16,588 nt of DNA from Taibaiella sp. Its GTDB lineage: Bacteria; Bacteroidota; Bacteroidia; Chitinophagales; Chitinophagaceae. The position numbers were made by a program, and so were the translations under genes. The stretch spans positions 1 through 16,588 of the forward strand of contig JACFNS010000014.1 of NCBI GenBank assembly GCA_019454705.1, read 5' to 3'. Positions 7,185 to 13,703 of this stretch are shown one piece after another (position 1 is the stretch's first letter; each line of letters starts with the position of its first letter). The notes below the pieces were generated by a model, which was not told the origin of the DNA, ran no database searches, and worked only from the letters and a program-made list of their open reading frames with translations.

Positions 7185-7379
7185 TTATTCCGCTTCTTTA
7201 TCATGTTGCTGCACCGATGCAATGGCAGACAGGCATTGCGGGCAAAGGCAGTCAGTATATTGCTCCCGGAGACGGGCGAGGGTTTCGCCCGTCAATTGGT
7301 ATTGCTCGCACCAGCACCCTGCTACGGGTGCGGTGCAGGTAAATTCAGTATGGCACTTTGAACATTGCTTGGTGGCCAT
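7185..7379 (-). CDS. Cysteine-rich CWC family small protein
   Basis: A 64-residue protein with eight cysteines in the layout C6-x2-C9, C15, C22-W-C24 and C44-x-C46-x2-C49. This is the pattern of the cysteine-rich CWC family, presumed zinc-binding; no biochemical role is known to me. It has no signal peptide. Its ATG directly abuts the TAG stop of the upstream YebC-family gene with no intervening base, so translation by re-initiation is likely. It has no promoter of its own in view. Confidence 0.85.
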   Translation of the reverse strand: MATKQCSKCHTEFTCTAPVAGCWCEQYQLTGETLARLREQYTDCLCPQCLSAIASVQQHDKEAE

Positions 7380-8090
7380 CTATCCCATATTGTGGAACAC
7401 CTGCTGCACGTCATCGTCCTGCTCCAGGCGCTCTATCAGTTTCGATACATCATCAGCCTGTTCATCAGTTACTTCAACGGTGTTCAATGGTATCCATTCC
7501 AGTTCGGCGGAGAGGGGTGTAAGGCCTTTTTCTTCCAGCGCTTTCTGCATATTACCAAAGTCGCTGAAACCGCACCTGATAACCAGGTGGCCTTCGCTGT
7601 CTTCGCCCATTTCTTCCAGGCCTGCGTCTATCAGTTCCAGTTCCAGGTCTTCCTGGCTGATACCTTCTTTATTAAGCTTGAACACCCCCAGGTGCTTGAA
7701 CATAAAGCCTACCGAGCCGCTGTTGCCCAGGTTGCCGCCACCTTTGTTGAAGTGCGAGCGGACGTTGGCCACCGTACGGGTAGTATTATCCGTAGCCGTT
7801 TCCACCAGCAGGGCTATACCATGAGGGCCGTAGCCTTCGTACAATACCTGCTCGTAGCTGCTGGTGTCCTTACCCAATGCGTTTTTGATGGCACCTTCGA
7901 TACGGTCCTTCGGCATGTTTACCGACTTGGCATTTTGTATGATACGGCGCAGCGTGGGGTTGGTATCGGGGTCGGGGCCGCCCGACTTTACAGCAATGTT
8001 TATCTCTTTACCTATACGGGTAAACTGCTTGGCCATCCGGTCGTACCGGGCAAACATCTTGGATTTACGAACTTCAAATATCCGGCCCAT
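7380..8090 (-). CDS. YebC/PmpR (TACO1) family protein
   Basis: A 236-residue full-length YebC-family protein. The N-terminal region is the Bacteroidota-type variant ([13 protein letters not shown]...), followed by the family core [15 protein letters not shown]...[11 protein letters not shown], then [14 protein letters not shown] at about 84-97, [15 protein letters not shown], the GG-rich loop [15 protein letters not shown], and an acidic C-terminal domain. The family was long annotated as a transcriptional regulator (PmpR). More recent work on YebC and mitochondrial TACO1 points to a ribosome-associated factor that helps translation of difficult (proline-rich) stretches. The gene has a TAnnTTTG promoter element at 8112-8119 and is followed with zero spacing by the CWC gene. 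Confidence 0.95.
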   Translation of the reverse strand: MGRIFEVRKSKMFARYDRMAKQFTRIGKEINIAVKSGGPDPDTNPTLRRIIQNAKSVNMPKDRIEGAIKNALGKDTSSYEQVLYEGYGPHGIALLVETATDNTTRTVANVRSHFNKGGGNLGNSGSVGFMFKHLGVFKLNKEGISQEDLELELIDAGLEEMGEDSEGHLVIRCGFSDFGNMQKALEEKGLTPLSAELEWIPLNTVEVTDEQADDVSKLIERLEQDDDVQQVFHNMG

Positions 8091-8111
8091 GGGTCTTACT
8101 TATTTAGGGCG

Positions 8112-8119
8112 CAAAAATA
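8112..8119 (-). promoter_or_regulatory. -7 promoter element of the yebC-type/CWC operon
   Basis: The minus strand reads TATTTTTG, an exact TAnnTTTG match, 21 bases before the ATG at 8090. A -33 TTTG is not evident. It lies 21 bases after the stop codon of the beta-barrel gene on the same strand. Confidence 0.6.
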
Positions 8120-8140
8120 AGGATTGTTGGCAGATTAACA

Positions 8141-8857
8141 TTAAAACTTCACTATAAGGTACAAGACCATTGGCAGGTTGAAGGTGCCAAATTCTACTTC
8201 ATTGTCAATTTTAGTAGTCTTGGTTTCATATACAGCAGGCTGACCTATAGGGCCGCCCTGTGTTTTGGTTGTGATGCTGATATCCTGTTTGAAGTCCCCT
8301 TTGCGGTAATAAAAGCTGGCCTCCGTACCTACCAATATATGTGGTGTAATATGGTAACGTAGCCACGCCATAGCGCCATAACCTTGGGTAACATTACTGG
8401 ACGCGATATCTGTATAAGTGGAGTCGAAGCTACGGGTGAATGTTTTGGTATAGCTTACATCGTTGGCAAACACATAATCCACCCCGGCTCCTGCAGACCA
8501 TTTGTCGGAGAGTATAAATGTTTTTTCGAGACCTAAACGCAGGTTCATCACATTGATATTATTCTCCTGCTGTACAATGCCGTCGTCGTCCTTAAAGCTG
8601 CGGAAATCAGGGCCCACACCCAGGCGTATGCCTATGCCGGGTTTCCGCCAGTTGAGCGAATAGGTGAGCAGGTAAGGATTATTGAGGGTATTATTGTTAT
8701 TGTTGAAATTGAATACCTGCCTTATGAGTTCATTGGCCTGCACACCCACCTGGTGTTCAAACATCTTTTGTTTGGGAATTGCCGGTTCATCCTGTGCATT
8801 GGCTATTGAAGTAAAGCAGGCAGCTATAGCCGCAGTAAATGTGATTTTTTTCAGCAT
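8141..8857 (-). CDS. Outer-membrane beta-barrel protein
   Basis: A 238-residue protein with a cleavable signal peptide (about 1-21, ending IANAQ). It has alternating amphipathic beta-strands rich in Y, F, G and N, for example PGIGIRLGVGPDF, VMNLRLGLEKTFIL, KWSAGAGVDYVF, YGAMAWLRYHI and LVGTEASFYYRKG, and it ends in Phe (LYLIVKF). This is the layout of an 8- to 10-strand outer-membrane barrel inserted by the BAM machinery. No specific family or substrate is recognisable. The gene starts 14 bases after the stop of the di-haem peroxidase gene and probably belongs to its transcript. It may be a porin-like or structural barrel. Confidence 0.82.
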   Translation of the reverse strand: MLKKITFTAAIAACFTSIANAQDEPAIPKQKMFEHQVGVQANELIRQVFNFNNNNNTLNNPYLLTYSLNWRKPGIGIRLGVGPDFRSFKDDDGIVQQENNINVMNLRLGLEKTFILSDKWSAGAGVDYVFANDVSYTKTFTRSFDSTYTDIASSNVTQGYGAMAWLRYHITPHILVGTEASFYYRKGDFKQDISITTKTQGGPIGQPAVYETKTTKIDNEVEFGTFNLPMVLYLIVKF

Positions 8858-8871
8858 GTGTTGTGTCTTGG

Positions 8872-9972
8872 TTATTTAGTTTTAAAAGGGTTAGAATATT
8901 TTGGCTCTGCGAGCATAGCATAGTCTGTAAGCGAATTGAGGAATGCGATTATTGACTGCGTTTCTGCCTTGCTGATGTTCATTCGCATAGGCTTGCCGTA
9001 TTCATCTTTCAGCCTGTCGTCCAGTCCGGGATGATTTTGTATGCCACTGCTATAATGCTCAATTACTTCTTCGAGCGTATTGAAACGTCCGTCGTGCATA
9101 TAAGGTGCTGTACGGGCCACGTTTCTCAGGTTGGGTACTTTGAACGAGCCATCTGGAAAGCCTATCCCGTCAATAGCACCTGCACCCCTGTCTGTAGTTG
9201 TTGCATCCAGGCCTATATTAGCTATGTGTGAAGCGGGGTAAGCCCCTGTTACTACCCTATGGCAGGAGGCACAGTTATACTTCTGGTTGAACAGTTGCAA
9301 CCCGTGCAATTCCTGCGCCGTCAGTTCCCCTTTCTGCTGCAGGTACATATCGTAGCGGCTCTCGCCGGATACTATTGAACTCATGAAGAAAGCCATAGCA
9401 TCAGAGATACGCTCCATTGTTATGCTATCGCTGCCATATGCATCGCGGAAGAGGTTTTGATAGTATCCTAATGCCGCCAGTTTAGCAGGTAGCTTGTTGA
9501 TGTCGTCCATCCCCATCTCCACGTGATTGAGTATTGGCCGCGAGACAAGATTGATAAGACTGAACTCCCTGCCATCCCAAAACAGGAAACCCGTAGTAAA
9601 CGGACTAAATATATTGGTAGGATTGCCACTGGTGAAATTTTGTAAAGCCATAGAATTGCGGCCGGTAAGACGCCCCTCAAAACCACGGCTGGCGGCAACA
9701 TTATCAGCAAAAGCAAACTCCTGCTTGTGGCAACTTGCACAGGCTATGGCATTGTTTATTGATAATTGCTTATCGTAAAATAGCACACGGCCCAACACGG
9801 CTTTCATGTCAGTAACTTCAGCATAATTGCCTTTGAAATATTTGCCTGCCGTGTCAGACAAATCAAGATATACCTGCGGCTGTGGAGCATTAACGGTATT
9901 ATCTTTATCTTTTTTACAAGAGCCTACAAAGACAAGGGCAGCAAGGCCCAGGCAGAGGATACCGATTTTCAT
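8872..9972 (-). CDS. Di-haem cytochrome-c peroxidase (CcpA/MauG family) lipoprotein
   Basis: A 366-residue protein with a signal peptide and lipobox FVGSC ending at Cys19 followed by KKDKD, so it is membrane-anchored in the periplasm or outer membrane. Two c-type haem sites are visible: CASCH at 78-82 and CASCH at 234-238. The C-terminal haem domain has YMHDGRF at 291-297, whose Met292 corresponds to the distal ligand of the high-potential haem in bacterial cytochrome-c peroxidases. These enzymes reduce H2O2 to water with electrons from small c-type cytochromes; MauG relatives oxidise other substrates. The length is normal. The downstream neighbour is a beta-barrel gene 14 bases away. A near-match to the -7 element (AATATTTG, plus 10008-10015) lies upstream of the start. 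Confidence 0.94.
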   Translation of the reverse strand: MKIGILCLGLAALVFVGSCKKDKDNTVNAPQPQVYLDLSDTAGKYFKGNYAEVTDMKAVLGRVLFYDKQLSINNAIACASCHKQEFAFADNVAASRGFEGRLTGRNSMALQNFTSGNPTNIFSPFTTGFLFWDGREFSLINLVSRPILNHVEMGMDDINKLPAKLAALGYYQNLFRDAYGSDSITMERISDAMAFFMSSIVSGESRYDMYLQQKGELTAQELHGLQLFNQKYNCASCHRVVTGAYPASHIANIGLDATTTDRGAGAIDGIGFPDGSFKVPNLRNVARTAPYMHDGRFNTLEEVIEHYSSGIQNHPGLDDRLKDEYGKPMRMNISKAETQSIIAFLNSLTDYAMLAEPKYSNPFKTK

Positions 9973-10030
9973 AGGGTGTTGTTTAATCTTATAACATTAA
10001 GAATTCGCAAATATTGTGCCATGTGGTAAA

Positions 10031-10097
10031 GTTAAGGTTAATAGGTTAATGAGTTAATAGGGTAATTAGGTAATAGGTTAATAAGTTATTAGGGTAA
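10031..10097. repeat. Degenerate AT-rich tandem repeat (GGTTAATa/g units)
   Basis: About 67 bases are built from imperfect units such as GGTTAATA, GGTTAATGA, GTTAATAGG, GGTAATTA, GGTAATA and AAGTTATTAGGG. Unit length and phase drift between about seven and nine bases, so it is a degenerate low-complexity repeat rather than an exact microsatellite. Function is unknown; strand-slippage origin is likely. Confidence 0.75.
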
Positions 10098-10157
10098 AGG
10101 GGGCTTATACCGATTATTGTTTTGAGTTTTCACCACCTTGACGGGACAAGTGTTGCT

Positions 10158-10171
10158 CCCGTACGTACGGG
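10158..10171. repeat. 14-bp perfect palindrome
   Basis: CCCGTACGTACGGG is its own reverse complement and is unusually GC-rich for the surrounding AT-rich spacer. It could be a protein-binding site or a residue of a longer repeat element. No regulator can be named. Confidence 0.6.
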
Positions 10172-10181
10172 ATTGCCGGAA

Positions 10182-10306
10182 AACAGGTTAATACTGCAAT
10201 AAGTGAACAGGTTAAAATGGGCTATCATTTCAAATGTGATTTGTTCCAAAATGATGCCGGGAAAATGAAATTCGTGAAATTGGCATCAATCTGAATTTAA
10301 CCTGTT
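10182..10306. repeat. Three copies of AACAGGTTAA (two direct, one inverted)
   Basis: Direct copies lie at 10182-10191 and 10206-10215, and the inverted copy TTAACCTGTT lies at 10297-10306. Between them, TGATGCC (10252-10258) and GGCATCA (10282-10288) form a seven-pair inverted repeat with a 23-base loop. Together these could outline a nested stem or a degenerate element, but nothing coding lies inside. Confidence 0.5.
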
Positions 10307-10427
10307 GGTTTTCAATATAATGCTATGTCCCGAAATAGTGCGGAATGTTCACGGATGTAACAAAACGTAACAAGCTGGCTACAAAATCAGGATTTTCAGT
10401 TGAATTGATTCCATGTCAAAGAGCTTA

Positions 10428-10451
10428 AATCCTGCCAGTTAAGGCGGGATT
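10428..10451 (-). terminator. Possible terminator hairpin after the lipoprotein gene
   Basis: AATCCTGCC and GGCGGGATT can form a nine-pair stem (one wobble) with a six-base loop. It lies about 55 bases after the stop of the minus-strand gene at 10506. The following minus-strand bases are only modestly T-rich (TTTAAGCTCTTT), so termination strength is doubtful. Confidence 0.35.
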
Positions 10452-10505
10452 ATTAAATGTAAATATACGTAAATTTATTGTATTTTACAAGCTAAATATC
10501 GCTTG

Positions 10506-11339
10506 CTATTGCATCCTTACCATTGTATATTTTAATGGCCCTTTTATGAGCAGGGTGCGCTCTTCATTTTCCATAGCTTTGTACAGCCATACGGTGTCGG
10601 CCTTTATTTCAAATATATACGGCTTCTGTGTTTTGGAGCCGGGGTCGAATACCATTTCGTCCAGGTTAGTCTGTTCATCGCCAATGAAGTCGGTGAAGAT
10701 ATAGTAGGTGGTATGCCCCGCAACGCCTTTGGCCATCCCATCGTCAGTCAGTTCTGCTTTAAAGGCATTGCCTTCATCATCTGTCACATTGTATGTGCCG
10801 GAGAGCAGCACTTTGTTGGCCATATATTGCAGGCCGTAAGGCTCGCTGTCATCCGTCAGGGGGCCCGTTACGCGTGTGAAACCGCGTGTGTCGAGCAACT
10901 TCTTTTCTTTATTATAATGTTTCAGTTGCAGGGTAGTGTCTGTGCCTGAAATATTATATGCCAGTTCGTAGAAATTACCGCTGCCGTCTTCATCAGTCAA
11001 CGCTGTGGTCAGCGATTGTCCGTCCTGCCCCGGCCTGTAGAACAGGTAAAAAGTCATACCCTCATGGTTGTTGAGACTGGCGGAAACGATGCTTGTATCA
11101 CCCGTAGGGTCGGCAGGGTCAATTTCCATAGACACCACACCCTGCAAAACACCCGCTGATGCTTTGGGTGATTTTGTCTTTTGAAGGTCAGTAATGTAGT
11201 CCGTCATCACCCAGGTGCCTTTTATGATGGGGGAAAAGCTGGTATGTATATCGGCAGTCGTTTCTTTGGTTTCGTTGCCGCCGGAACTGCAACTAAGGAA
11301 TGTTGATACTGCCAGTAGTATGAGCAATAGTTTTTTCAT
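10506..11339 (-). CDS. Lipoprotein of unknown function
   Basis: A 277-residue protein with a clear lipoprotein signal (MKKLLLILLAVSTFLSC, Cys17) followed by SSGGNETKETT, a flexible linker typical of Bacteroidota surface or periplasmic lipoproteins. The mature part contains GTWVMTDYITDL at about 41-52 and beta-rich segments such as FYLFYR, LSGTYNVTDDEGN, YIFTDFIG and DTVWLYKAM. This is a lipocalin-like feel ('GtW...' start, repeated strands), but I do not recognise a family. It is monocistronic, divergent from the potassium-channel-like gene, with a -7 element at 11345-11352. No neighbour suggests a function. Confidence 0.85.
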   Translation of the reverse strand: MKKLLLILLAVSTFLSCSSGGNETKETTADIHTSFSPIIKGTWVMTDYITDLQKTKSPKASAGVLQGVVSMEIDPADPTGDTSIVSASLNNHEGMTFYLFYRPGQDGQSLTTALTDEDGSGNFYELAYNISGTDTTLQLKHYNKEKKLLDTRGFTRVTGPLTDDSEPYGLQYMANKVLLSGTYNVTDDEGNAFKAELTDDGMAKGVAGHTTYYIFTDFIGDEQTNLDEMVFDPGSKTQKPYIFEIKADTVWLYKAMENEERTLLIKGPLKYTMVRMQ

Positions 11340-11344
11340 AGAGT

Positions 11345-11352
11345 CAAATATA
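11345..11352 (-). promoter_or_regulatory. -7 promoter element of the 10506-11339 lipoprotein gene
   Basis: The minus strand reads TATATTTG, an exact TAnnTTTG match ending only five bases before the ATG at 11339. If used, the mRNA would have almost no 5' leader. A -33 TTTG is not visible at normal spacing. Confidence 0.5.
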
Positions 11353-11496
11353 ATAAAACTGTTACCGAACCGCTATAGCCCAACTCAACTAGCTGCAAGG
11401 AGTCTTTTATCAATGGGTTTTTCTCATTGTTTTATTTGTAGATTTAAGTTACAAATTACAATGACATCTCACACAAATGGCTGAGGCTACATACGG

Positions 11497-12175
11497 ATGA
11501 AGAACCCGGTACAGCAAATAAAGAATTACTGGATTTCAGATACCAGTTTTGTTACTCTGCTGGGTATGCTGGTGTTTATAGTATTTGTGATGCCGGTATT
11601 GATAGAGCAGGGTATGGCGAGTATCGTATTTATGAACATACTGTTTCTGGCGCTGTATTTCATCGGCATATTTTCCAGCAATGAGCAATGGAAAATTTAT
11701 TTAGCATCAGCACTGTTTATAGTGCATGTTGTATTGCTGATAATACGGTTTGATGACACCCCCAACCAATATTACCTGGCAGAACGGTGTGGGGTTGATC
11801 AATATGAGCCTGTTTATATTTATCAACATACGCCTGTTGTTCAGGGATACCGAGGTAAGTAGCTACAGGGTTATAGGCGCGGTGAATGTGTATTTGCTTA
11901 TTGCTATATCGGGGGCTTTCCTATTCGAGATACTGGCGGTTACAACGGGTAAATCTATTGCAGGGAATGTTGTGCTGGTGAACAACGACCACGACTATGC
12001 GGTTTATATTTATTATAGCATGGCCTCGCTCACCACGGTGGGGTACGGAGATATTTACCCTGACGGCATGCCGGCCAGGATGGTATCGGTGATGCTGTCG
12101 GCTATAGGCATACTTTATCCGGCAGTCATTATCGCCAGGTTGGTGACGGTTAATAATACCGCTACCCGGCAGTAG
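11497..12175 (+). pseudogene. Potassium-channel-like membrane protein, split by a frameshift
   Basis: Two overlapping frames form one protein. The first (11497-11862) supplies three hydrophobic helices (FVTLLGMLVFIVFV, SIVFMNILFLALYFIG, IYLASALFIVHVVLLII). The second (12175 stop, open from about 11750) supplies LINMSLFIFINIRLLF, VNVYLLIAISGAFLFEI, a pore loop with the selectivity filter TTVGYGD, and a final helix (VMLSAIGILYPAVIIARLV). Joined, they give a six-helix ion-channel subunit of about 225 residues without an arginine-rich S4. The switch must fall between about 11756 and 11795. Removing one base from the C5 run (11759-11763) or the G4 run (11791-11794) restores one frame, so a sequencing or assembly error in a homopolymer is as likely as a true mutation. 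A near -7 element (TTTATTTG) lies at 11431-11438. Confidence 0.8.
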
Positions 12176-12215
12176 AGGTGATTTTGAAGAATACGGATAA
12201 TTAACACAGGGTTAT

Positions 12216-12223
12216 TACCTTTG
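12216..12223 (+). promoter_or_regulatory. -7 promoter element of the dut operon
   Basis: TACCTTTG matches TAnnTTTG exactly and ends eight bases before the dut ATG at 12232, implying a very short leader. A clear -33 TTTG at 19-base spacing is absent. Confidence 0.6.
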
Positions 12224-12231
12224 CGCCTTGT

Positions 12232-12669
12232 ATGACACAAGTGAGGCTGGTAAATAAGTCGCCGCACCCGCTGCCGGAGTACCAGACTGCCGGTTCGGCG
12301 GGTATGGACCTGCGGGTTTTCTTAACGGAACCCGTGACGCTGCAACCCCTGGAACGCAGGCTGATGCCTACGGGCCTGTATATGGAGTTGCCACAGGGCT
12401 ACGAGGCGCAGATACGCCCCCGTAGCGGGCTGGCTATTAAAAGAGGCCTTACACTGATAAATACTCCGGGCACTATAGACAGCGACTATCGAGGAGAAAT
12501 AATGGTGCCGCTGGTCAACCTGTCGGGTGAGCCGCAAACCATCAACGATGGCGAGCGCATAGCCCAGATGGTAATAGCGAAATACGAACAGATAAGCTGG
12601 GAAGTAGTAACCGAACTGGAAAGCACCGAAAGGGGAGCCGGAGGTTTCGGGCATTCAGGCATTAATTAA
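12232..12669 (+). CDS. dut: dUTP diphosphatase (dUTPase)
   Basis: A 145-residue trimeric-type dUTPase that hydrolyses dUTP to dUMP and pyrophosphate, keeping uracil out of DNA and supplying dTMP synthesis. All five conserved motifs are visible: GSAGMDLR (21-28), RPRSGLAIK (62-70), [10 protein letters not shown] (80-89) with the water-activating Asp83, GERIAQMVI (107-115), and the glycine-rich C-terminal arm [10 protein letters not shown] (134-143). The length is standard. It leads an operon: the nucleotidyltransferase gene begins 26 bases after its stop. Confidence 0.97.
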   Translation: MTQVRLVNKSPHPLPEYQTAGSAGMDLRVFLTEPVTLQPLERRLMPTGLYMELPQGYEAQIRPRSGLAIKRGLTLINTPGTIDSDYRGEIMVPLVNLSGEPQTINDGERIAQMVIAKYEQISWEVVTELESTERGAGGFGHSGIN

Positions 12670-12695
12670 CAGATACTAAAAATAAAAACAGGATA

Positions 12696-13703
12696 ATGAA
12701 CATAATAATACCAATGGCGGGCATGGGCAAACGTATGAGGCCGCATACCCTTACTACTCCCAAACCGATGGTACATGTAGCGGGCAAACCCATAGTGCAC
12801 CGCATGGTAGAAGATATCATCAGCACCTGCAAGCAAAAGGTGGAAGAAATATCATTTATTATATCCCCCGCATTTGGCGAAGAGGTGGAGCAAAACCTGC
12901 TGGCGATAGCCGAGGGGTTGGGTGCTAAGGGTAAGATATGCTACCAGCGCGAGGCACACGGCACGGCACATGCTATACTGTGTGCTGAGGAAAGCCTGAG
13001 GGGTAATGTGTTCATTGCATTTGCAGATACATTGTTCAAAGCGGTGTTTGATTTTGATGCCAATAAAGACGCTATCATCTGGACACAGAAGGTGCAGGAC
13101 CCATCTGCATTCGGCGTGGTGAAGCTGAACGAAAAAGAAGAAATAACTGCCTTTGTAGAGAAGCCGAAAGAATTCGTGTCTGACCTGGCTATTATAGGCA
13201 TGTATTACTTTAAAGACGGTGAAAACCTGAAAAAAGAACTGCAGCGGCTGATAGACGAGGACATAAAACTGAAAGGCGAATACCAGATAACGGACGCTAT
13301 GGACCATATGCTACAAAAAGGCATGAAGTTTTATACCGACCGGGTAGAAGAATGGCTTGACTGCGGTAACAAAGACGCAACCGTATATACCAACCAGCGT
13401 ATACTGGAACTAAAGAAAGATAAAGAAACACTGGTACACAGTTCGGTAACGACAAAAAATTCAGTAATAATAGCGCCATGCTATATAGCCGAGGGCGTGG
13501 TGATAGAAAACTCGGTAGTGGGCCCGCACGTATCGCTCAGCAAGGGCGTTAAAGTGGTTGATTCGCGTATTACCAACAGCATTATACAATCTGATACTAT
13601 TGTTAAAAATGCGCGCATAGAAAACTCTATGTTGGGTAAAAGCGTAACTTACGAGGAAAAGCCGCAGGACCTGAGCCTGGGCGATTTCTCGACAAAATCA
13701 TGA
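12696..13703 (+). CDS. Sugar-phosphate nucleotidyltransferase with C-terminal left-handed beta-helix
   Basis: A 335-residue NDP-sugar pyrophosphorylase-type protein. The N-terminal Rossmann-like domain starts with the nucleotide-binding signature MAGMGKRMRP (7-16) and TTPKPM (20-25). A metal-binding Asp111 lies in FIAFADTLF, and WLDCGN near residue 222 matches the family's WLDxG sugar-binding motif. Residues ~250-320 carry hexapeptide-like repeats (VVIENSVVGPHVSLSKGVKVV...) of a left-handed beta-helix. The sugar specificity (glucose-1-P, mannose-1-P or N-acetylglucosamine-1-P) cannot be read safely. It is likely to feed envelope polysaccharide or lipopolysaccharide precursors. Its TGA overlaps the next ATG by four bases (ATGA). 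Confidence 0.92.
   Translation: MNIIIPMAGMGKRMRPHTLTTPKPMVHVAGKPIVHRMVEDIISTCKQKVEEISFIISPAFGEEVEQNLLAIAEGLGAKGKICYQREAHGTAHAILCAEESLRGNVFIAFADTLFKAVFDFDANKDAIIWTQKVQDPSAFGVVKLNEKEEITAFVEKPKEFVSDLAIIGMYYFKDGENLKKELQRLIDEDIKLKGEYQITDAMDHMLQKGMKFYTDRVEEWLDCGNKDATVYTNQRILELKKDKETLVHSSVTTKNSVIIAPCYIAEGVVIENSVVGPHVSLSKGVKVVDSRITNSIIQSDTIVKNARIENSMLGKSVTYEEKPQDLSLGDFSTKS

Larger units (their letters stand above)
9973..10505. other. 533-base intergenic region without a gene
   Basis: No credible coding frame was found between the peroxidase start and the end of the next lipoprotein gene. The peroxidase-proximal part carries a degenerate GGTTAAT repeat tract. The middle holds a perfect palindrome, three copies of AACAGGTTAA (two direct, one inverted) and the close repeat TGTAACAAAACGTAACAA at 10356-10373. 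The end holds an imperfect hairpin. No IS ends, integrase fragment or RNA family could be recognised. Confidence 0.7.

Noticed and set aside
7177..8120. Plus-strand frames of 215 and 251 codons opposite the CWC and YebC-type genes
   Set aside because: They mirror well-recognised minus-strand genes and have no recognisable product.
10031..10097. Possible CRISPR array
   Set aside because: The units are short, phase-drifting and contiguous, with no unique spacers and no cas genes nearby.
12696..13703. Assigning this nucleotidyltransferase as rmlA or glmU
   Set aside because: The overall fold fits several NDP-sugar pyrophosphorylases, but sugar specificity is not readable and the residues do not follow RmlA closely, so no gene symbol is given.
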